The notes beneath the pieces were generated by a model, which ran no database searches, was not told the origin of the DNA, and worked only from the letters and a program-made list of their open reading frames with translations. Position numbers and translations under genes: made by a program. Source: Streptomyces roseofulvus (GTDB taxonomy: Bacteria; Actinomycetota; Actinomycetes; Streptomycetales; Streptomycetaceae). From it: a stretch of 64,000 bases of DNA. The DNA is taken from contig NZ_BAAAWE010000001.1 in the NCBI RefSeq assembly GCF_039534915.1, positions 744,001 to 808,000 of the forward strand, written 5' to 3'. Positions 58,512 through 64,000 of this stretch are shown piece by piece (positions within the stretch are counted from its first letter, which is position 1; every line of letters begins with the position of its first letter).

Positions 58512-61500
58512 TCAGCGGGACAGGAACTCCTGCCGGAGGGCGTCCAGGACCTCGGCGGCCTCCGGGTGGCCGGAGTTGCGGCAGCGGGCCGCCGCGGTGG
58601 TCAGGCGGGCGATGGCCTCGTGGGTGCGCTCCAGGCCGTTGCCCTCGATCAGGGCGGCGACGCGGACCGCCTCGGCGCGGGCGAGTTCGCCCTCCTCGCC
58701 GCCCCGCTCGTGGGTGGCGATCGCCGCCTCGGCCTCCGGCAGGGCCTCGTCGAAGCGGCCCGCCTCGGCCAGGACGCGGGCCCGGCGGTAGTGGATCTCG
58801 CCGCGCTCGTACCAGGCGGCGAAGCCCTCCTCGCCGGGCGGCAGCGCGTCGAGGACCGCGTCGGCGCGGGTCAGGTGCTCCAGGGCCGTGTCGACGGCCT
58901 GGGCGCCCTCTTCGCCGTCGCTGTCGTGGCGCTGCATGGTGAGGCGCGCGAACTCCCGCAGCATCAGGCAGACGAGGGGCGGGTTGGGGGCCTCGGCGTG
59001 GGCGGCGACGGCACGGGCGTACGCCGTGTCCGCCGCGTCCCAGCGGTCGGCGAGGGCGAGGGTGGTGGCCGCCTCCGCGGCCACCAGGGTGAGGACGGCG
59101 CGGTCCTCCTCCGGCCAGCCGGCGACGGTGTCCGCGAGCCGCAGCAGTTCCTCGGCGGCGGGCAGGTACTCCTCCAGTTCGCGCAGGCCCCGCCCGAGGG
59201 TCAGGCGGGCCTGCGCGAGCGCCCGTTCGTCGGCGCCGGACGCGGCCTCGTCGGCCAGGACGGACTCCAGGACGGCCACCGCGTCGGCGTTGCGTCCGGA
59301 ACGGCCGAGGACCATGGCGAGCTGGAGGCGCGCGTCGGTGGCCTCGCCCGGGTCGCCGGCCTGGTCGAAGCGGGCCGCGGCCTCGGAGAGGTGCCGGACG
59401 GCGCCGTTGTGGTCGCCGAGGTGCGAGGAGGCGTGGCCGAGCAGCATGTACGTCGGGGCGAGCGCGAAGGACGTGTCGTCGTAGGCGACGGCGTCGGCGA
59501 TCGCCGCGTGGAGGAGCTCCACCGCCTCTTCCGGCCGGTCCTGGGCGAGCAGGATCTGCGCGAGGAGCGCGGACGGGCGCGGACGGCGCCAGGGCCGCCC
59601 GGCGGCTTCGAGGTCCTGGAGGGCGGCGCGGAGTTCCCGCTCGGCGTCGGCCATGGCGCCGCGCCGGCCCAGCATGTCGGCGACGAACTGGCGGGCGTTG
59701 GCGCTCTGGTGCGGGTAGCCGAGGCGCGTCGCCTCGGCGCGGAGGGTGCCGACGGCCTCCTCGAAGCGCTCCGTGAGCGCGTCGACGTCGGCCTCCTCGA
59801 TCTTCCCGCCCGCTCCGTCCCCGCCGTCGCGCGCCGCCCGGCCCAGGGCGGCGAGCAGTTCCTGGTAGGCGGCGAAGGCCGCCGAGTAGCGGATGGAGAG
59901 GTACGCCAGGGTGCGCTCGGCGCGCAGGTCGGCGCCGAAGGCGGCCTCCGCCTCGCCGAGCGGCTCCCCGTCGAAGGGGGTCTCCGCGAGCTGCTTGTCC
60001 ACCGCGCGCAGCAGCTCGTCGAGCGCCGTCCGGGTCGCCGCGCGGTCCGGGGCGGGCTCGTCGTCGCGGGGGCTCGGGGAGGTGGCCCAGGCGAGGGTGC
60101 GGGCGCGCGCGGAGAGGGCGTGCCAGGGCATGTCCAGCCGCTCGAAGTGCGCGACGGCGGTGGCGAGTTCGGCGGCACCCTGAACGTGGCGGTCGTCCAG
60201 CCAGTGCTTCTGGGCCTCGTGCTCGGCGAGTTCGGCGCGGAGCAGGTCCTCGGGGCCGAGGGTGTCGTCGTGCGCCGCGCCGCCGGCGGCGCGGCGTTCG
60301 GCGATGCGGGTCCAGAGCCGGGAGTCGCCGGGGTGGCCGTCGCGCGACATGCGGCGGGCCTCGCGCACGAGGGCGGCGTAGTCGTCGGGAATCGCGGTCC
60401 GGGCGGCGGCAGGCGCCGCGGTCGCGGGGGCGGTCGGCGTGGTCGCGCGGACGGTGGCGGCCGCGCGCAGGCCGAGCGGCAGCGGCTCGTCGAGCAGCGG
60501 GCGGCGGGCGAGTCGGTCCCGGCGGCGGTCGCCGACGGTGCTCGTGCCGTTGCGGGCGTCGAAGGCGGCGGCGAGGGGTTCGGCCTCGGCGCGGACGTGG
60601 GCGAGGAGCTCGGCCGCCGTCCAGTCGCGGCCGGGCGGGCCGGCGACGGCGGTGGTGTCGTGGCCGTCCTCCACGAGGCGGGCGAGGAGCACCTCGGCGC
60701 CGGTGAGGAAGCCGAGGCGGTCGAGCGGGGCGCCGGTCGCCTCGAAGAGGGGCCGGTTCTCGGCGAGGATCTCCAGGCCGCGGCCCTCGTTGCGGGAGAG
60801 GGCGCAGAACTCCAGGTGGAGGCCGACCTCGGCCTGCATGCCGGTGTTGCCGCGCACCTTGCGGTAGCCGGTGAGGTGGTGGGAGCGGGCCTCGTCGGTG
60901 CGGCCGGTGCGGAGCAGCGGCAGCAGGGCGCGGGCCTGGCTCATCTGCGGTTCCTCGCTGCATCCCTGCTCGCCGTCGAGGACGGGCCGCCAGAGGGCGA
61001 GGGCCTTGGCGTCGTCGCCGGCGGTGACCTGGTACCAGGCGTGGTGCCGGGTCTCGCAGGCCTCGCAGTCGCTGAGCTCGGTGCGGGGGCGGGTGGCCCA
61101 CAGGTCGTACGCGTCGGGGACGCCGGTGCCGGTGTGCTGGGCGAGGTGGTAACGCATGGCTGCCACGGGCTGGACGCCGTGGCCGGCGGCCTCGTACCGC
61201 TCGCGCATCTGGTCGACCCAGCCGCCGATGGTCGCCAGCGGGATCTCGGGGACCTGGAGGAGGGAGGTGGTGACCCACTTGAAGCGCCAGAAGACCTGGT
61301 GGGCCTCGTAGGGGCTGAAGGAGTCGGGGGCGGTGTCCCACAGCTTGAGGATGCGGGCGAAGGCGACGGGCGACTTGCGCTGCTCGCCGGTGAACTCGTA
61401 CGCCGTCATCAGTTCGAGGAGGGCGGTGACGAGGACGTCGGGCTTGTCGAAGACCTCGGCGGCCTCGACGAGTTCCTCGGCGGTGACGGTGCGCGCCAGG

Positions 61501-61562
61501 CCGTGGGGGCGCTCGTGGTTCTCGCGGAGCGCCTCGACGACGGCCTCGGGGGTGTCCAGCAT
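58512..61562 (-). CDS. Giant TPR-type helical protein, partner of HtpG
   Basis: 1016 aa from ATG 61562, two bases after the htpG stop, so co-transcribed and probably coupled. A long N-terminal region (about 1-410: EELVEAAEVFDKPDVLVTALLELMTAYEFTGEQRK; CEACETRHHAWYQVTAGDDAKALALWRPVLDGEQGC, with Cys residues) is followed by many tetratricopeptide-like helix pairs (FEEAVGTLRAEATRLGYPHQ; AAARFDQAGDPGEATDARLQLAMVLGRSGRNADAVAVLESVL; EALPEAEAAIATHERGGEEGELARAEAVRVAAL). TPR scaffolds are classic Hsp90 partners, so it may act as its co-chaperone or client adaptor (inference). Downstream terminator at 58460-58506. Confidence 0.85.
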   Translation of the reverse strand: MLDTPEAVVEALRENHERPHGLARTVTAEELVEAAEVFDKPDVLVTALLELMTAYEFTGEQRKSPVAFARILKLWDTAPDSFSPYEAHQVFWRFKWVTTSLLQVPEIPLATIGGWVDQMRERYEAAGHGVQPVAAMRYHLAQHTGTGVPDAYDLWATRPRTELSDCEACETRHHAWYQVTAGDDAKALALWRPVLDGEQGCSEEPQMSQARALLPLLRTGRTDEARSHHLTGYRKVRGNTGMQAEVGLHLEFCALSRNEGRGLEILAENRPLFEATGAPLDRLGFLTGAEVLLARLVEDGHDTTAVAGPPGRDWTAAELLAHVRAEAEPLAAAFDARNGTSTVGDRRRDRLARRPLLDEPLPLGLRAAATVRATTPTAPATAAPAAARTAIPDDYAALVREARRMSRDGHPGDSRLWTRIAERRAAGGAAHDDTLGPEDLLRAELAEHEAQKHWLDDRHVQGAAELATAVAHFERLDMPWHALSARARTLAWATSPSPRDDEPAPDRAATRTALDELLRAVDKQLAETPFDGEPLGEAEAAFGADLRAERTLAYLSIRYSAAFAAYQELLAALGRAARDGGDGAGGKIEEADVDALTERFEEAVGTLRAEATRLGYPHQSANARQFVADMLGRRGAMADAERELRAALQDLEAAGRPWRRPRPSALLAQILLAQDRPEEAVELLHAAIADAVAYDDTSFALAPTYMLLGHASSHLGDHNGAVRHLSEAAARFDQAGDPGEATDARLQLAMVLGRSGRNADAVAVLESVLADEAASGADERALAQARLTLGRGLRELEEYLPAAEELLRLADTVAGWPEEDRAVLTLVAAEAATTLALADRWDAADTAYARAVAAHAEAPNPPLVCLMLREFARLTMQRHDSDGEEGAQAVDTALEHLTRADAVLDALPPGEEGFAAWYERGEIHYRRARVLAEAGRFDEALPEAEAAIATHERGGEEGELARAEAVRVAALIEGNGLERTHEAIARLTTAAARCRNSGHPEAAEVLDALRQEFLSR

Positions 61563-61564
61563 CT

Positions 61565-63463
61565 CTACAGTTCCTTCCGGGGCTCGGAGCCGGGGGCGGC
61601 GTCGCCCGGGTGGTGCATGGCGTGGGTGAGCAGGCCGATGAAGGCCCGGTTGAGCAGGGCGCTCTCGCCGGCCCGCAGCGGTCGGCGGCTGAGCAGGAGG
61701 GCCTGGCCGTAGAGGGCTTCGACGGTGGTGACGGCGAGGCCGCGTTCGCCGATGGTGAGGGCCTGGCGGACCAGCGGGTTGAGGTGGTTGAGGACGAGCT
61801 GGGCGCGGGGGGTCTCGTTCCGGAGGGAGCCGAGGATGTCGGCCCACAGGCCGTCGCTGTCGGCGGCGAGGCTCGACCGGGTGCGTTCGTGGCGGGCGTC
61901 GCGGTTGTCCAGGAGCAGCGCGGGGGCGGTGACGGGCTGGAAGTCGCGCAGGACGACGTCGCAGTCGTGGACGCCGAGGGTCTCGCGGGCCACGGCGAGG
62001 AAGGCGGCGGCACGGAGTTCGGCGCCGGGGTCGACGGCGTCGAGGTGCGCGGTGACGGTGGCCGGGTCGAGGTCGGTGACGGTGGTGCCGGGCCGGATCT
62101 CGGGCAGCCGGTGGACGAGGTCGCGGTCGTAGGTGTAGCCGCCGTTGACGACGCCGAGTCCGGCGGCGGAGGCGATCGGCGCGACCTGGCGGAACTCCTC
62201 GACGCTGCGGGTGACGAGGAGCGTGGGGTGGGTCCGGGCGAACTCCTCCAGGGTGACGTTGCCGTCGGTGGTCTCGAACGGCAGCCAGGGCAGCACGATG
62301 CGCAGCAGCTCGTCGTCGTAGCGGGCGAGCGCCTTGACGGCCAGGTGGTGGGTGTCGATGAAGCGGTGGAGGAGGGCGGGGTCGCTGGCGGCCAGACCGG
62401 TGAGCCAGTCGCGGATCCGGTCGCCGAGGGCGTCCCGTACGGCGGACAGCGTGCCGTCCTCGTACAGCGACTCGCGGGAGGCGGTCGGCCGCAGGCTGGT
62501 GGTGTCGACGACGCAGCGGACGAAGAACGCCCACTCGGGGAGCAGTTCGGGCGCCTGGTCGGTGAGCAGCATGCCCTTGAGGTGGACGCGGTGGCCGGCG
62601 CGCTGGGCCGGGCTCACGGCGGTCGGCAGGACGTAGGCGACGCCGCGCAGTCCGGCGGCCGGCAGGTCCAGCTCGATGGTGTCGAGCGGGGTGAAGTCGA
62701 AGAGGTCGCGGCAGTACGCGGTGTACGCCTCGCGCTTGGCCAGCGGGGAGCGGTGGGTCTTCTCCCACGGCGGCGCCTCGTTGACGCGGTGGGTCTCGCC
62801 GCGCGGGTCGACGACGGTGACCTCGTGGCGGAGGAGTCCGCCGTAGTGCCGGGCGAGGGTGACGACCTGGTGGGGGCTGGTCCACTCGGCGGTGTCGGCG
62901 CGGGGGACGAGCTTCACGGTGGTGCCGGGCTCGGGGAGGGTCGCGGCGGGCAGGGTGCGGATGGTGTAGCGGCCGTCGGAGTGGCCGCGCCATTCGACGG
63001 TGGGCGCGGCCGGGTCGGCGGCGGACCGGCTCAGGACGGTGATCTCGTCGGCGACGACGAAGCAGGCGAGCAGTCCGATGCCGAACTGGCCGATGAAGTC
63101 GCCGCGTTCGGCGGCGATCCCGGCGCCGTCCAGGGCGCCCTCGGCGGTCCGCTTGGAGCTGCGCCCGATGGTGGCGAGGAACCGGTGCACGTCGGCCTCG
63201 GTGAGGCCGACGCCGGTGTCGGTGACGGTCAGCGTCTCGCCGGTGCGCACGGTGATGGCGCCGGGCGCGCCGGGGGTGAGGGCCTGGCGGGCGGTGATGG
63301 CGTCGACGGCGTTCTGCAGCAGTTCGCGCAGGTAGACGCGGGGGCTGGAGTAAAGGTGGTGGGAGAGCAGGTCGACGAGGCCGCGCAGGTCCACCTGGAA
63401 GGTGTGGGCGGTCTCGCCGGCCGGGGAGCTCGGCGGGTTGGGGGAGGTCTCGGAGTGGGACAC
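61565..63463 (-). CDS. htpG: Hsp90-family chaperone HtpG
   Basis: 632 aa, GTG start with AAGGA upstream. GHKL ATPase domain at the N-terminus: YLRELLQNAVDAITARQA (E and N of the ATP site), TVTDTGVGLTEADVHRFLATIGRSSKR (Asp loop), GQFGIGLLACFVVADEITVLSR (the G-box). The middle domain follows (WEKTHRSPLAKREAYTAYCRDLF; VHLKGMLLTDQAPELLPEWAFFVRCVVDTTSLRPTASRESL). A C-terminal dimerisation region (AQLVLNHLNPLVRQALTIG) ends without the eukaryotic MEEVD tail. Divergent from the E. coli protein but complete. Followed by the TPR giant; a further gene enters from the right edge on the same strand. Confidence 0.92.
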   Translation of the reverse strand: MSHSETSPNPPSSPAGETAHTFQVDLRGLVDLLSHHLYSSPRVYLRELLQNAVDAITARQALTPGAPGAITVRTGETLTVTDTGVGLTEADVHRFLATIGRSSKRTAEGALDGAGIAAERGDFIGQFGIGLLACFVVADEITVLSRSAADPAAPTVEWRGHSDGRYTIRTLPAATLPEPGTTVKLVPRADTAEWTSPHQVVTLARHYGGLLRHEVTVVDPRGETHRVNEAPPWEKTHRSPLAKREAYTAYCRDLFDFTPLDTIELDLPAAGLRGVAYVLPTAVSPAQRAGHRVHLKGMLLTDQAPELLPEWAFFVRCVVDTTSLRPTASRESLYEDGTLSAVRDALGDRIRDWLTGLAASDPALLHRFIDTHHLAVKALARYDDELLRIVLPWLPFETTDGNVTLEEFARTHPTLLVTRSVEEFRQVAPIASAAGLGVVNGGYTYDRDLVHRLPEIRPGTTVTDLDPATVTAHLDAVDPGAELRAAAFLAVARETLGVHDCDVVLRDFQPVTAPALLLDNRDARHERTRSSLAADSDGLWADILGSLRNETPRAQLVLNHLNPLVRQALTIGERGLAVTTVEALYGQALLLSRRPLRAGESALLNRAFIGLLTHAMHHPGDAAPGSEPRKEL

Positions 63464-63833
63464 CTGGCGCGGTCCTTCGGTGCGCGCCCGCGCGGTGTGG
63501 GGCGCGGGCGGGATGCGATGGGGTGGGACGAGGTACGGGGTACGAGGGGTGGTGGGGGTGCGGCCCGGGGGCGGTGCGGAGGGGCGGTACGGGTGAGGAC
63601 GGGGTGGGGCGGCGGTCCGCGGCGGTTCCGGGCCCGGAGGGGCGTACCGCTGTGGCGGTCCGCCGTCCCGGTGCCGCGGCCCAGGCCCGGAGCCCGCCGT
63701 CCGCGTGGCCCGGGGCTGGGCCGGCGGCGGCCCGTGCAGGGGCCGACTGCGGGCGGCGCGGCCGGAGCCGTACCGGGCCCGGGCCGTCCGGGGCCGTCGC
63801 CCGCCCTTCCGATCCGCCTGTCCGCTCCGCCGC
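63464..63833. other. Intergenic region upstream of HtpG
   Basis: 370 bases, very GC-rich and repetitive, without gene character. Frames here are Arg/Gly/Pro-rich. It should contain the promoter of the HtpG operon. No HrcA-CIRCE or HspR-HAIR box was recognised by eye. Confidence 0.5.
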
Positions 63834-64000
63834 TCAGCGTCCGGCGTAGGAGCGGTACTCCTTGTACGCCTTGGCCGGGTCGGAGCCGTCGAGGTAGTAC
63901 CAGGGGAACTCGGTGACGCGTCCCTCCGTGGCGCGGAAGCACGCCCGCGCCGAGGCGACGTCGCCGGCCAGCGCGAACGCCATGGCGAAGGTGTTCTGGA
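63834..64000 (-). CDS. C-terminal part of a hypothetical protein (runs past window edge)
   Basis: About 55 codons of the end: QNTFAMAFALAGDVASARAC, FRATEGRVTEFPWYYLDGSD, PAKAYKEYRSYAGR and TGA at 63834-63836. The helical AFALAGDVASARACFRATEG resembles one TPR-like helix pair and a DUF4034-type ending. The rest lies beyond 64000. Same strand as HtpG but with a 370-base gap. Confidence 0.7.
   Translation of the reverse strand, partial: QNTFAMAFALAGDVASARACFRATEGRVTEFPWYYLDGSDPAKAYKEYRSYAGR

Noticed and set aside
1..64000. tRNA, rRNA, CRISPR or classical riboswitch/T-box elements
   Set aside because: No cloverleaf-like or repeat-spacer structures were seen by eye; the ThrRS leader has a peptide with Thr codons rather than a T-box sequence. 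A search with tRNAscan-SE and Infernal would settle this.

Overview
The window is very GC-rich with strong third-position G/C codon bias. It carries Tat and Sec secreted enzymes, MmyB-type regulators, TerD and DUF4291 proteins, a secreted RHS giant and IS5-type transposase remnants typical of actinomycetes. It reads as a Streptomyces chromosome segment, probably an arm or arm-proximal region because degraded genes and IS relics are frequent. No rRNA, tRNA, CRISPR array or biosynthetic gene cluster was seen.

Layout. 1-1.4 kb: frameshifted tail of an FtsX-type ABC permease, then a GYD-domain/flavodoxin pair. 2-12.5 kb: a LamG/DNRLRE secreted protein followed by a 2050-aa secreted RHS-repeat protein with an unfamiliar C-terminal domain. 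12.9-16.9 kb: a starch-binding GH13 alpha-amylase with operator-like and terminator-like palindromes, flanked by two decayed copies of the same IS5-type element in inverted orientation. 17-22 kb: a small secreted Cys protein, an MFS remnant, and a 3-hydroxybutyrate/ketone-body block (3-HB dehydrogenase, secreted esterase, divergent CoA-transferase subunits A and B). 22-29.7 kb: HAD phosphatase-like protein, DUF3592 membrane protein, quinone reductase with divergent MmyB regulator, a small overlapping gene pair resembling toxin-antitoxin organisation, TerD protein, divergent EamA exporter/MarR regulator, methyltransferase. 29.7-32.3 kb: VanZ-like protein with a two-component system. 32.3-33.6 kb: acetyltransferase wedged between two gene stumps, and a CGCGC-motif protein. 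33.6-36.2 kb: GH1 beta-glucosidase translationally coupled to a sugar MFS transporter. 36.4-46.1 kb: housekeeping-like singletons (GNATs, DinB, DAG kinase, isocitrate lyase/PEP mutase family enzyme, a giant HEAT-repeat protein) plus one multiply frameshifted pseudogene. 46.2-50.9 kb: Tat-exported PL6 lyase, an HTH/peptidoglycan-binding membrane protein, a small secreted M15/LAS-like candidate hydrolase, and a DHA2-type drug exporter. 51-58.4 kb: Ser/Thr kinase, GNAT, a lipoprotein with no canonical start codon, a short threonyl-tRNA synthetase behind a Thr-codon leader peptide and terminator hairpin, DUF4291, HD and VWA proteins. 58.5-64 kb: an Hsp90 (HtpG)/giant TPR protein operon with a further gene entering from the right edge.

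Functional themes. Polysaccharide use is prominent: amylase, beta-glucosidase with its transporter, and PL6 lyase. The ketone-body block would turn extracellular or stored hydroxybutyrate into acetoacetyl-CoA. Local regulation is unusually readable from DNA palindromes next to several divergent gene pairs. The most notable regulatory object is the putative threonine attenuator at 54.45-54.55 kb in front of a ThrRS lacking its TGS and editing domains. Function calls come from motif recognition by eye; no database search was run.
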